Source: JBGAQP01 sp044220635
GTDB taxonomy: Bacteria > Pseudomonadota > Gammaproteobacteria > Burkholderiales > Usitatibacteraceae
DNA: 64,000 nt
Assembly: GCA_044220635.1 (NCBI GenBank)
Contig: JBGAQP010000009.1
Span: 1-64,000, forward strand
Reading direction: 5' to 3'
Shown here: positions 8,594 through 17,252 of the stretch, in pieces
Layout: every line of letters begins with the position of its first letter
How positions within the stretch are numbered: the first letter of the stretch is position 1
Translations under genes and position numbers: made by a program
The notes under the pieces: model-generated
What the model was told of the DNA's origin: nothing
Seen by the model: the letters and a program-made list of their open reading frames with translations, nothing else
Databases searched by the model: none

Positions 8594-9403
8594 TCACGGC
8601 TTGTAGAAGAACTCCATCTTGACCCCGGCGATCTCGATCAGGTCGTGGTCGTTGAGCGGGTGGGCCTGGCCGCCGAGCGAGGCGCCGTTGAGGGTCGGGA
8701 ACGTGGCGCCCTCCACGTGCGTGATGAAGTAGCCGTTGGGGCGCTTGGTGATCACGGCCACCTGCAGTCCGGGCTTGCCGATCGTCGTGAGATTCTTGGT
8801 GAGGTCGAGGGTGCGCCCGGCGGCCGCGCCCGAAAGGACCTGGATCGCCGCCTCGCGCAGCGGCGTGCCCGCCGCGTGGGCGGGGGCTTCCGCGGCCGGC
8901 GCAGGGGCCGGCGCGGGCGCAGCCGAAGGCGCGGGCGAAGGCGCCGGGGCGGGCGCGGCGGCCGGCGGGGGGGCCGCGGGCTTCACCACCTCGGGGGCGA
9001 GCGGCTTGAGGTTGGTCTGCGTGTCGCCCGTGCTCGGGGCGGGCGCGGCCGCGGCCTTCGCGGGGCTGCGGATGATCATCGTCTTCTCGAAGTCCGCGGC
9101 CGAGGCCTGCGACGGGGCATCGTTGAAGTACTTGAGCTTGTGCTTGCCGATCTCGATGACGTCGTTGTTCTGCAGGAAGTGCTTCTTGACGGGCTTGCCG
9201 TTGACCATGGTGCCGTTGGTGCTGCCCAGGTCCTCGATGAACGAGTCGTTCAGGATCGTGATGATCGCCGCGTGCTCGCCGCTCACCGCGAGGTTGTCGA
9301 TCTGGATGTCGTTGTGGGGCTTGCGGCCGATGAGGGTGCGCTCCTTGGAGAGCGTGTGTTCCTTGAGCACCTGCCCGTCGACACTCAGAATCAGCTTGGC
9401 CAT
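8594..9403 (-). CDS. Double FHA-domain phosphothreonine-reader protein
   Basis: A 269-residue protein with an FHA domain at each end. The first (about residues 20-95) keeps the phosphopeptide-binding landmarks: LIGR, NLAVSGEHA and the loop LGSTNGTMVNG. A linker of about 70 residues made almost only of Ala and Pro separates it from a second, degenerate FHA fold (about 175-269), which keeps TIGK and a threonine-asparagine loop but lacks a clean SxxH. FHA domains bind phosphothreonine peptides, so a Ser/Thr kinase is implied, yet none is encoded in the window. The neighbour 18 bases upstream is the PP2C phosphatase, which would oppose such a kinase. A good AAGGA site precedes the ATG. Confidence 0.88.
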   Translation of the reverse strand: MAKLILSVDGQVLKEHTLSKERTLIGRKPHNDIQIDNLAVSGEHAAIITILNDSFIEDLGSTNGTMVNGKPVKKHFLQNNDVIEIGKHKLKYFNDAPSQASAADFEKTMIIRSPAKAAAAPAPSTGDTQTNLKPLAPEVVKPAAPPPAAAPAPAPSPAPSAAPAPAPAPAAEAPAHAAGTPLREAAIQVLSGAAAGRTLDLTKNLTTIGKPGLQVAVITKRPNGYFITHVEGATFPTLNGASLGGQAHPLNDHDLIEIAGVKMEFFYKP

Positions 9404-9421
9404 AGTCGTTGTCCTTGCCCG

Positions 9422-10246
9422 TTACCGGAATAGTGCCTTGAGCCTCGCGAGCCAGCCGCGCGCAACGCCGAATGGCTCGACGACGCGCACCAGCATCGCC
9501 GAGATGTTGTCACGGCCGCCGTTGTCGTTGGCGGCCTGAACCAGCTGCTGGACCGTGAGGCTGGGGTTGGTCTTCAGCGTGATCAGGGTGAGGCGGATCT
9601 CCTCGTCCTCGACCATGTCGTTCAGCCCGTCCGAGCACAGGAGGTAGACGTCCTCGGGCTCGGTCTCGTGGACGTGGATCTCGGTCTCGACCACGGGATC
9701 GATGCCGAGCGCGCGCGTCACGAGGTTCTTGTTCTGCGAAAGCTTGGCCTCTTCCGGCGTGATGAGCCCCGAGTCGAGCTGCTCCTGCAGCAGCGAATGG
9801 TCGCGCGTCACCTGCTCCATCGTCTCCCCGCGCAGGCGATAGAGCCGCGAGTCGCCGATGTGGGCGACGGTGAGGAAGTTGTCGTAGAACAGGCATACCA
9901 CCAGCGTCGTCCCCATCCCGGCGCATTCCGGGTTGTTCTGCGAGGTCGTGAAGATCGCGGCGTTCGCGCGCGCGACCTGATCGAGGATCAGCCGCTGCGA
10001 GAGCGCCTTCGCCTCCTCGCGGCCCATCCGGTCGACCTCCCGCGGGCTCCAGGTCTCGGCCAGCCCGTCGGCGATCAGCGAGGTGGCCATGCCGCTCGCG
10101 ACCTCGCCCGCGTTGTAGCCCCCCATCCCGTCGGCCAGGACGAAGAGGCCGATCTCGGGGCGCGACTCGATGCAGTCCTCGTTGTGGTCCCGGACCCGCC
10201 CGGGGTCCGTGAGGCTCGCCGACTGCAGCGCCTGCGCAATGTTCAC
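9422..10246 (-). CDS. PP2C-family Ser/Thr protein phosphatase
   Basis: A 274-residue Stp1/PrpC-type phosphatase that removes phosphate from Ser and Thr residues using a two-metal centre. All PP2C motifs are visible: RDHNEDC near the start, LADGMGGYNAGEVAS around residue 37, GMGTTLV, IGDSRLYRLR, LLCSDGLNDMV and GGRDNISAMLV near the C-terminus. The C-terminal tail is short and basic with no membrane segment. It is first in the minus-strand signalling block, 18 bases ahead of the double-FHA gene, which makes a kinase/phosphatase/reader circuit likely. The kinase must lie elsewhere. It is divergent from aceE across 450 bases. Confidence 0.92.
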   Translation of the reverse strand: MNIAQALQSASLTDPGRVRDHNEDCIESRPEIGLFVLADGMGGYNAGEVASGMATSLIADGLAETWSPREVDRMGREEAKALSQRLILDQVARANAAIFTTSQNNPECAGMGTTLVVCLFYDNFLTVAHIGDSRLYRLRGETMEQVTRDHSLLQEQLDSGLITPEEAKLSQNKNLVTRALGIDPVVETEIHVHETEPEDVYLLCSDGLNDMVEDEEIRLTLITLKTNPSLTVQQLVQAANDNGGRDNISAMLVRVVEPFGVARGWLARLKALFR

Positions 10247-10696
10247 CCGCGCCCCCCCGCGGCGCGTGCGCGATCCGGCCCGCGGTCGCCCGCGGTCCCC
10301 GGCATTCCAGCCCTGTGCGCCCCTGCCATCATCTCGGTTCCCGGTTTCTTTTCGACGACGTCCGTTCGACGCGAGGAATCGCCGCCCGTGCTTCTCCGGC
10401 GGGTCGATCCCGGACCCTCCCCAGCGCAGCTCGCAAAAACTCGTTTTTATAATAACTTAAAAAGCTTTTTTAAGAAACAATCCCGTTTCGCGCCCGATGT
10501 CCCTGATTATTAGGGATACTTTGGCGGCGAGCCCGGGCGGTTTCGGGACTCCGCGATCGTGCCCGCGAAGGCGGGATTCGCGCTTTCGCGCGACCCGCCC
10601 CGCCGCATTGCGCGCCATTATACGATTCGGTCTAATGGGGCCGCCGCCGAGGCTCCGTCGTTTCGCTCCCCATCCGCAACTCCCACCGAGGTCGCC
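10247..10696. promoter_or_regulatory. Divergent intergenic region, PP2C block / aceE
   Basis: This 450-base gap holds no supportable gene. It contains the most A+T-rich patch of the window (about 10432-10485). That patch has a perfect TATAAT at 10448-10453 on the plus strand and an inverted repeat at 10456-10474 with arms CTTAAAAA and TTTTTAAG. I see no good -35 box for the TATAAT. A second AT-rich element with TTATTAGGGATACT follows near 10505-10520, and a TTATACGAT lies near 10617-10626, closer to aceE. These are candidate promoter and operator elements for the pyruvate dehydrogenase operon; which one is used cannot be told by eye. Confidence 0.5.
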
Positions 10697-13357
10697 ATGG
10701 ACCGCCTGCAAGACGTTGACCCGCTCGAGACGCGGGAATGGGTCGAATCGCTCGACGCCGTGCTCGAGATCGAGGGCCCGCAACGCGCGCACTTCCTCCT
10801 CGAGCACCTCATCGAGAAGGCGCGCCGCTCGGGCGCGTACCTGCCGTTCAGCGCGAACACCGCCTACATCAACACGATTCCCCCGCACCTCGAGGAGCGC
10901 TCCCCCGGCGACCAGGAGATCGAGAACCGCCTGCGCTCGATCGTGCGCTGGAACGCCGTGGCGATGGTGCTGCGCGCCGGGCGCAAGGACCTCGAGCTCG
11001 GCGGGCACATCGCGAGCTTCGCCTCCGCCGCCACGCTCTACGACGTGGGCTTCAACCACTTCTGGCGCGCGCCCTCGGAGGGCCACGGCGGCGACCTCAT
11101 CTACATCCAGGGCCACTCTTCGCCCGGCGTCTACGCCCGCGCCTTCCTCGAGGGGCGCCTCACCGAGGCGCAGCTCGACATGTTCCGCCAGGAGGTCGAC
11201 GGCAAGGGCATCGCCTCCTATCCGCACCCCTGGCTCATGCCCGAGTTCTGGCAGTTCCCGACGGTGTCGATGGGCCTGGGCCCGATCCAGGCGATCTACC
11301 AGGCGCGCTTCCTGCGCTACCTGCAGGACCGGGGCATGGCGAACACGGCCGGTCGCAAGGTCTGGGCCTTCATGGGCGACGGCGAGATGGACGAGCCCGA
11401 GTCCATGGGCGCCATCGGCATGGCCGCGCGCGAGGGGCTCGACAACCTCGTGTTCGTCGTGAACTGCAACCTGCAGCGGCTCGACGGCCCGGTGCGCGGC
11501 AACGGCAAGATCATCCAGGAGCTCGAGACCAACTTCCGGGGCGCGGGCTGGAACGTGATCAAGCTGATCTGGGGCTCCTACTGGGACCCGCTCATCGCGA
11601 GGGACAAGGACGGCATCCTCCTCAAGCGCATGGAGGAAGCGGTCGACGGCGAGTACCAGAAGTTCAAGAGCCGCGACGGCGCCTACGTTCGCGAGCACTT
11701 CTTCGGCAAGTATCCCGAGCTCAAGGCCATGGTCGCCAACATGTCCGACGAGGACGTCTGGCGCCTGAACCGCGGCGGCCACGACCCGCACAAGATCTAC
11801 GCGGCCTACCACGCGGCGGTGCACCACGCCGGCCAGCCCACGGTCGTGCTCGCCAAGACCGTGAAGGGCTACGGGATGGGCGCGGTGGGCGAGGGCAAGA
11901 ACGTCGCGCACCAGCAGAAGAAGATGCCGATCGAGACGCTCAAGCAGTTCCGCGACCGCTTCGCGATCCCCATCACCGACGACAAGCTCGCCGACCTGCC
12001 CTACTTCAAGCCCGCCGAGAAATCGCCCGAGATGCAGTACCTGCACGACGTGCGCGCGCGCCTCGGCGGATCGATCCCGCAGCGCCGGCGCCGCTCGGCG
12101 AGCCTGGACGCGCCGAAGCTCGAGGCGTTCAAGCCGCTGCTCGAGGCGACGGCGGAAGGCCGCGAGATCTCGACGACGATGGCCTTCGTGCGCCTGCTGA
12201 CCGCGCTGGTGAAGGACAAGACCATCGGCCGGCACATCGTGCCCATCGTGCCCGACGAGTCGCGCACCTTCGGCATGGAGGGGCTCTTCCGGCAGCTGGG
12301 CATCTACTCCTCCGTCGGCCAGCTCTACGAGCCCGAGGACAGCGACCAGCTCATGTTCTACAAGGAGGACAAGAACGGCCAGATCCTGCAGGAGGGCATC
12401 AACGAGGCGGGCGCGATGTGCTCGTGGATGGCGGCGGCGACCTCGTACTCCACGAACAACGTGCCCATGATCCCCGTCTACATCTTCTACTCGATGTTCG
12501 GGTTGCAGCGCACGGGGGACCTCGTCTGGGCCTCCGGCGACATGCGCGCCCGGGGCTTCCTCGTCGGCGGCACGGCGGGGCGCACGACGCTCAACGGCGA
12601 GGGCCTGCAGCACGAGGACGGGCACAGCCAGGTCCTCGCCTCGGTGATCCCGAACTGCCTCTCCTACGATCCCAGCTTCGCCTACGAGGTGGCTGTCATC
12701 GTGCAGGAAGGGCTGCGGCGGATGGTGGCGGACCAGGACGACGTCTTCTACTACATCACCGTGATGAACGAGAACTACCCGCACCCGGCGCTGCCCGAGG
12801 GCGCGCGCGAAGGCATCCTGAAGGGCATGTACCGCCTGCCGGGCGAGGGCGCGGCCAAGGGCGCGCGCGTGCAGCTGCTCGGCTGCGGGACGATCCTGCG
12901 CGAGGTGATGGCCGCGGCCGAGCTCCTGAAGAAGGACTGGGAGGTGTCCGCCGACGTCTGGAGCTGCCCGAGCTTCAACGAGCTTCGCCGCGACGGCATG
13001 GCCGCGGCCCGCTGGAACCTGCTGCATCCGGCGGAAAAGCCCCGCGCTTCCTACGTCGAGCAGTGCCTCGCGCCCACGAAGGGCCCGGTGGTCGCGGCGA
13101 CCGACTACATCCGCGCCTTCGCCGACCAGATCCGCGAGTTCGTGCCGCGCCGCTACAAGGTGCTCGGCACCGACGGTTTCGGCCGCAGCGATTCGCGCGA
13201 GAACCTGCGCCGCTTCTTCGAGGTGAGCCGCTTCCACGTCGCCGTGGCCGCGCTCAAGGCGCTCGCCGAGGACGGCGAGATCCCCGCGGCAAAGGTCGCC
13301 GAGGCGATCCGCAAGTACGGCATCGACGCGGAAAAGCCCGCCCCCTGGACGGTCTAG
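10697..13357 (+). CDS. aceE: Pyruvate dehydrogenase E1 component, homodimeric
   Basis: An 886-residue thiamine-diphosphate enzyme, nearly identical in length to E. coli AceE (887). It decarboxylates pyruvate and reductively acetylates the lipoyl groups of E2 in the cytoplasmic pyruvate dehydrogenase complex. The ThDP/Mg signature begins at GDGEMDEPESMG near residue 232 and ends about 30 residues later at NCNLQRLDGP. The ATG at 10697 (MDRLQDVDP) is preferred to an in-frame start 46 codons upstream, because homologous E1 proteins start with a short lead into the ETREWVESLDAV region and the upstream residues look like noise. It is followed after 16 bases by aceF. Confidence 0.97.
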   Translation: MDRLQDVDPLETREWVESLDAVLEIEGPQRAHFLLEHLIEKARRSGAYLPFSANTAYINTIPPHLEERSPGDQEIENRLRSIVRWNAVAMVLRAGRKDLELGGHIASFASAATLYDVGFNHFWRAPSEGHGGDLIYIQGHSSPGVYARAFLEGRLTEAQLDMFRQEVDGKGIASYPHPWLMPEFWQFPTVSMGLGPIQAIYQARFLRYLQDRGMANTAGRKVWAFMGDGEMDEPESMGAIGMAAREGLDNLVFVVNCNLQRLDGPVRGNGKIIQELETNFRGAGWNVIKLIWGSYWDPLIARDKDGILLKRMEEAVDGEYQKFKSRDGAYVREHFFGKYPELKAMVANMSDEDVWRLNRGGHDPHKIYAAYHAAVHHAGQPTVVLAKTVKGYGMGAVGEGKNVAHQQKKMPIETLKQFRDRFAIPITDDKLADLPYFKPAEKSPEMQYLHDVRARLGGSIPQRRRRSASLDAPKLEAFKPLLEATAEGREISTTMAFVRLLTALVKDKTIGRHIVPIVPDESRTFGMEGLFRQLGIYSSVGQLYEPEDSDQLMFYKEDKNGQILQEGINEAGAMCSWMAAATSYSTNNVPMIPVYIFYSMFGLQRTGDLVWASGDMRARGFLVGGTAGRTTLNGEGLQHEDGHSQVLASVIPNCLSYDPSFAYEVAVIVQEGLRRMVADQDDVFYYITVMNENYPHPALPEGAREGILKGMYRLPGEGAAKGARVQLLGCGTILREVMAAAELLKKDWEVSADVWSCPSFNELRRDGMAAARWNLLHPAEKPRASYVEQCLAPTKGPVVAATDYIRAFADQIREFVPRRYKVLGTDGFGRSDSRENLRRFFEVSRFHVAVAALKALAEDGEIPAAKVAEAIRKYGIDAEKPAPWTV

Positions 13358-13373
13358 AAAAAGGAAGAAGATC

Positions 13374-14696
13374 GTGGCCCAAGCGCAGGAAGTCCGCGTT
13401 CCCGATATCGGCGATTTCAAGGACGTGCCGGTCATCGAAGTGCTGGTGAAGGCCGGCGACACCGTCCGCAAGGACGAGTCCCTCGTCACGCTCGAATCCG
13501 ACAAGGCGACGATGGAGGTCCCCGCGCCGGAAGGCGGCGTCGTCAGGGAGATGAGGGTCAAGGTGGGCGACAAGGTCTCCGAAGGCGCCGTGATCCTGCT
13601 GCTCGAAGCCGCCGGAGCCTCCGCGGGCACGGCGAAGGCCGTTCCCGCGGCCGCGCCGCCTGCCGCGCCCCCCGCCCCCGCCGCCGCGGCGCCCGCGGCC
13701 GCCGCGAAGGCCCCGGCGCCCCACACGCCCGCCGCGGGAACGCGTCCGGCGCCCGCGGGTACGCAAGCCGAGACCGGCCACGCGCCCCACGCGAGCCCCG
13801 GCGTGCGGCGGTTCGCGCGCGAGCTCGGCGTGGACGTCTCGCTCGTCAAGGGCAGCGGGCCGAAATCGCGCATCCTCAAGGAAGACATCCAGAACTTCGT
13901 CAAGCAGGCGCTCGCCGGCGGCGGCGCCGCGGCGGCGCGCGCCGCCGGCGGCGGGCTCGCCGACCTGGGGCTGCCCGCGTGGCCGAAGGTCGACTTCGCC
14001 AAGTTCGGGCCCGTCGAGACGCAACCGCTTTCGCGCATCCGCAAGCTTTCGGGGCCCGCGCTCGCCCGCAACTGGGTGATGATCCCGCACGTCACGCAGT
14101 TCGACGAGGCGGACATCACGGAGCTCGAGTCCTTCCGCCAGCGGGTGAACGAGGAGAACGCGAAGTCCGGCGTGAAGGCCACGGCGCTCGCCTTCATCAT
14201 CAAGGCCTGCGTGGCCGCGCTGAAGAGGTTCCCCGACTTCAACAGCTCGCTCGACGGCGACAGCCTCGTGCTCAAGCGCTACTGGCACATCGGCTTCGCC
14301 GCCGACACGCCGCAGGGGCTCGTCGTCCCGGTCATCAAGAACGCCGACCAGAAAGGCGTGCTCGACATCGCGAAGGAGACCGCGGAGCTCGCCGCCAAGG
14401 CGCGCGACGGCAAGATCGGCCCCGCCGACATGCAGGGCGGCACCTTCTCGATCTCCTCGCTCGGCGGCATCGGCGGCACCGCGTTCACGCCGATCATCAA
14501 CGCGCCCGAGGTCGCCATCCTCGGAATCTCCAAGTCCGCCATGAAACCGGTGTGGAACGGGCGCGAGTTCGCCCCGCGGCTGATGCTGCCGCTGTCGCTG
14601 TCCTACGACCACCGGGTGATCGACGGCGCTTCGGCCGCGCGCTTCACCGCCTACCTCGCGCAGGTCATCGCGGACCTGCGCCGCGTCGTGCTCTGA
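13374..14696 (+). CDS. aceF: Pyruvate dehydrogenase E2, dihydrolipoamide acetyltransferase
   Basis: A 440-residue E2 core protein with a GTG start preceded by AAGGAAG. It carries a single N-terminal lipoyl domain (lysine 44 in ESDKATMEV), whereas E. coli AceF has three. An Ala/Pro-rich flexible linker follows (about 80-135), then a peripheral subunit-binding domain (SPGVRRFARELGVDVSLVKG), a second linker, and the catalytic acetyltransferase domain ending with the DHRVIDG active-site motif near residue 410. It passes the acetyl group from lipoamide to coenzyme A. The shorter lipoyl count is normal in many betaproteobacteria and is matched by the lipoyl domain on the E3 encoded next. Confidence 0.96.
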   Translation: MAQAQEVRVPDIGDFKDVPVIEVLVKAGDTVRKDESLVTLESDKATMEVPAPEGGVVREMRVKVGDKVSEGAVILLLEAAGASAGTAKAVPAAAPPAAPPAPAAAAPAAAAKAPAPHTPAAGTRPAPAGTQAETGHAPHASPGVRRFARELGVDVSLVKGSGPKSRILKEDIQNFVKQALAGGGAAAARAAGGGLADLGLPAWPKVDFAKFGPVETQPLSRIRKLSGPALARNWVMIPHVTQFDEADITELESFRQRVNEENAKSGVKATALAFIIKACVAALKRFPDFNSSLDGDSLVLKRYWHIGFAADTPQGLVVPVIKNADQKGVLDIAKETAELAAKARDGKIGPADMQGGTFSISSLGGIGGTAFTPIINAPEVAILGISKSAMKPVWNGREFAPRLMLPLSLSYDHRVIDGASAARFTAYLAQVIADLRRVVL

Positions 14697-14705
14697 GGCC
14701 CCGCC

Positions 14706-16508
14706 ATGGCGACGCTCGAAATCAAGGTTCCCGACATCGGCGACTTCCGGGACGTCCCGGTCATCGAGCTGCTCGTGAAGCCCGGCGACGCGGTGAAGAA
14801 GGACGATTCCCTCGTCACGCTCGAGTCCGACAAGGCGACGATGGAGGTTCCCTCCACCCACGCGGGTACGGTGAGGGAGCTCAAGGTGAAGCTCGGGGAC
14901 AAGGTCTCCGAGGGCAGCGTGATCGTGGTCCTCGAGACGGCGGCGGCAGGCGCCGCCCAGTCCCCGGTCCCGGCGGGCGCCGCCCCGCCCGCGGCGGCCG
15001 CGGCCCCGTCGGCCGCGCCATCCACGAAGGCGGCGCTGCGCGAGGCGCTGACCTCCACGCTCGCGAGCCTGGACGCGGACCTCCACGCGGAGGTGCTCGT
15101 CCTCGGCGCGGGTCCCGGCGGCTACACCGCGGCGTTCCGCGCGGCCGACCTCGGCAAGAAGGTCGTGCTCGTGGAGCGTTACGCCACGCTCGGCGGGGTC
15201 TGCCTGAACGTGGGCTGCATTCCGTCGAAGGCGCTTTTGCATGCCGCGCGGGTGATCGCGGACGCGGAGGAGATGGCCCATTTCGGCGTGGCGTTCGGGG
15301 CGCCGAAGATCGACCTCGACGGGCTGCGAGGCTTCAAGTCCGGCGTGGTCGCGAAGCTCACCAAGGGCCTCGCGAGCCTCGCCAAGACCCGCAAGGTCAC
15401 CGTCGTCGAGGGCAAGGCCCGCTTCGCCACCGCGCACACGCTCGAGGTCGAGACCCGCGAAGGCCGCAAGGTCGTGTCCTTCGACCACTGCATCATCGCC
15501 GCAGGATCGCAATCGGCGCGCATCCCGGGCTTCCCGTACGACGACCCGCGCCTCATGGACTCCACGGGCGCGCTCGAGCTGAAGGACGTCCCGAAGCGCC
15601 TGCTCGTCATCGGCGGCGGCATCATCGGCCTCGAGATGGCCACGGTCTACGACGCGCTCGGGAGCCAGGTGACCGTGGTCGAGTTCATGGACCGCCTGAT
15701 CCCCGGGGCCGACCCCGACATCGTCAAGCCGCTCGCGAAGCGCATCGAGAAGAGATACGAGAAGATCCTCCTCGGCACCAAGGTCGCGAAGATCGAGGCG
15801 ACGCCGGCGGGATTGCGCGCCACGTTCGAGAAGGCCGACGGCTCGGCGAACGCCCCGGCGCCCGAGACCTACGACCGGGTGCTGCTCGCGGTCGGCCGCA
15901 GGCCCAATGGCAGGGAAATCGGAGCGGAGAACGCGGGCGTGGCCGTGAACGAACGCGGCTGGATCCCCGTCGACGGGCAGATGCGCACCAATGTCGCGCA
16001 CATCTTCGCCATCGGCGACATCGTCGGCGAGCCCATGCTCGCGCACAAGGCGACCCACGAGGGCAAGCTCGCCGCGGAGGTGATCGCGGGCCTCGCCCAC
16101 CACGCCTGGGAGGCGCGCGCGATCCCGAGCGTGGCCTACACGGACCCCGAGGTCGCGTGGATGGGCCTCTCGGAGCCCGAGGCCAAGGCCAAGGGCATCG
16201 CCTACGAGAAGGCGGTCTTTCCCTGGGCGGCGAGCGGCCGCGCGCTCGGCATGGGCCGGGAGGAAGGCCTCACCAAGATCCTCTTCGAGAAGGACACGAA
16301 GCGCATTCTCGGCGCGGGCATCGTCGGCGTGAACGCGGGCGAGCTCATCGCCGAGACCGTGCTCGCCCTCGAGATGGGCGCGGACGCGGAAGACATCGGG
16401 CTCACGATCCATCCGCACCCGACGCTTTCCGAGACCGTGTTCTTCGGCGCCGAGATCGCCGAAGGCTCGATCACGGACATGCTGCCGAAGGCGCGATCGG
16501 GAAAATGA
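14706..16508 (+). CDS. lpdA: Dihydrolipoamide dehydrogenase E3 with N-terminal lipoyl domain
   Basis: A 600-residue flavoprotein that reoxidises the dihydrolipoyl arm and reduces NAD. Residues 1-80 are a lipoyl domain with lysine 43 in ESDKATMEV, almost a copy of the domain in aceF. A linker rich in Ala and Pro leads to the FAD-binding VLGAGPGGYTAAFRAADLG, the redox disulfide GGVCLNVGCIPSK near residue 165, the NAD-binding GGGIIGLEMA and a C-terminal interface HPHPTLSE. Ordinary E3 is about 470 residues; the extra length is the lipoyl domain and linker. It is 9 bases behind aceF, completing the operon. Its 3' end carries a 26-base tandem repeat covering the stop codon. Confidence 0.96.
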   Translation: MATLEIKVPDIGDFRDVPVIELLVKPGDAVKKDDSLVTLESDKATMEVPSTHAGTVRELKVKLGDKVSEGSVIVVLETAAAGAAQSPVPAGAAPPAAAAAPSAAPSTKAALREALTSTLASLDADLHAEVLVLGAGPGGYTAAFRAADLGKKVVLVERYATLGGVCLNVGCIPSKALLHAARVIADAEEMAHFGVAFGAPKIDLDGLRGFKSGVVAKLTKGLASLAKTRKVTVVEGKARFATAHTLEVETREGRKVVSFDHCIIAAGSQSARIPGFPYDDPRLMDSTGALELKDVPKRLLVIGGGIIGLEMATVYDALGSQVTVVEFMDRLIPGADPDIVKPLAKRIEKRYEKILLGTKVAKIEATPAGLRATFEKADGSANAPAPETYDRVLLAVGRRPNGREIGAENAGVAVNERGWIPVDGQMRTNVAHIFAIGDIVGEPMLAHKATHEGKLAAEVIAGLAHHAWEARAIPSVAYTDPEVAWMGLSEPEAKAKGIAYEKAVFPWAASGRALGMGREEGLTKILFEKDTKRILGAGIVGVNAGELIAETVLALEMGADAEDIGLTIHPHPTLSETVFFGAEIAEGSITDMLPKARSGK

Positions 16509-16535
16509 CGCCGAAGGCGCGAAGCGGGAAATGAT
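16484..16535. repeat. 26-bp tandem duplication across the lpdA stop
   Basis: Two adjacent 26-base units begin GCCGAAGGCGCGA and end GGGAAAATGAC or CGGGAAATGAT. Each encodes the tail Pro-Lys-Ala-Arg-Ser-Gly-Lys and a TGA stop, so the duplication adds a spare, untranslated copy of the lpdA end. It looks like a recent slippage product. Confidence 0.75.
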
Positions 16536-16537
16536 GC

Positions 16538-16554
16538 CCTGCCCCTAGGGCAGG
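16538..16554. terminator. Short hairpin between convergent lpdA and GAF genes
   Basis: A perfect 7-base stem CCTGCCC / GGGCAGG encloses the loop CTA, which is itself the complement of the stop codon of the minus-strand GAF gene. No T tract follows, so factor-independent termination is uncertain. Its place between two convergent genes suggests a shared 3' end structure. Confidence 0.4.
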
Positions 16555-17252
16555 ACCGGGGGCGCGACGAGCGCGAGCGCGGCGAGGACCGCGAGCCGTC
16601 CCGCGGTGAAGAACCCCTTCGACTTCGCCTCCGCGTCCACGATGCCCGCGACCTGCAGGCGCTCGTCCAGGATGGGGATGCAGGCCTCGGACCGGACCTC
16701 GCGATCGCAGACGTAGAACCCGCCACCGCCCTGGATGTGCCGCGCGACGTCGTCGATCACCGTCGCGCGCCCCGTGAGCCCGACCGTGCTGTTGGTGCTG
16801 CCGCGCGCGAACTCGGTACTCAGCGGAAACTCGGCGCGGCTCGGCCGGCCCACGTAGGCGAGCTTCACGAGGACCTCGGCACCGGCGGGATTCGCGCGGC
16901 GCTGGTAGATGCCGATCCACTCGGCACCGGTGGTCTCCTGCGCGCGCTCGACGAGCCGCTCGAGAAGGGCCAGCCGGCGGGTGGTCTGCTCGCTCCTTCC
17001 GCCGAGGATCGCTCCGAGGTCGTAGGGCATCGGGGCGAGCTCCTCGACGGCGGAGCAGGCGCCGTCGGCGGAGAGCATCGGGACGGGGTAGGTGTAGAGG
17101 GACTGCGGGTCGCCGATCTCGACCTTCTCGCCGAGGGCCTCGAGCAGGTCGTGGATCGAGCGCTCGACCTCGCCCTCGCGGCCGACGAGCGACTCCAGGC
17201 CCGCGGCGCGCAGGTAGGCGCGGATGCGCCCGGTCGCTTCCGGCGCGTTCAT
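16545..17252 (-). CDS. GAF-fold protein, free-Met-sulfoxide-reductase-like
   Basis: A 235-residue protein whose residues 75-230 form a single GAF-like domain. The stretch FYVCDREVRSEACIPILD resembles the region around the resolving Cys of free methionine-(R)-sulfoxide reductase (CD...SEIVVPL), and WIGIYQRR resembles that family's WVGFY. The two other family cysteines are not seen at the expected places (STVGLTG where a GVCG motif would lie), so enzymatic activity is doubtful and a ligand-binding GAF is as likely. The N-terminal 75 residues match nothing I recognise. The ATG overlaps the Nudix stop by four bases (ATGA), so the pair is coupled. Confidence 0.6.
   Translation of the reverse strand: MNAPEATGRIRAYLRAAGLESLVGREGEVERSIHDLLEALGEKVEIGDPQSLYTYPVPMLSADGACSAVEELAPMPYDLGAILGGRSEQTTRRLALLERLVERAQETTGAEWIGIYQRRANPAGAEVLVKLAYVGRPSRAEFPLSTEFARGSTNSTVGLTGRATVIDDVARHIQGGGGFYVCDREVRSEACIPILDERLQVAGIVDAEAKSKGFFTAGRLAVLAALALVAPPVLP

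Noticed and set aside
8594..10246. PP2C plus FHA as part of a type VI secretion system
   Set aside because: No tss, vgrG, hcp or clpV gene, and no PpkA-type kinase, is present in the window; the neighbours are cyclic-nucleotide and GspE-type proteins.
10457..14275. A 1272-codon open frame on the minus strand opposite aceE and aceF
   Set aside because: It mirrors the high-G+C third-position pattern of real genes on the other strand and ends in low-complexity Asp/His/Arg/Val repeats with no domain.
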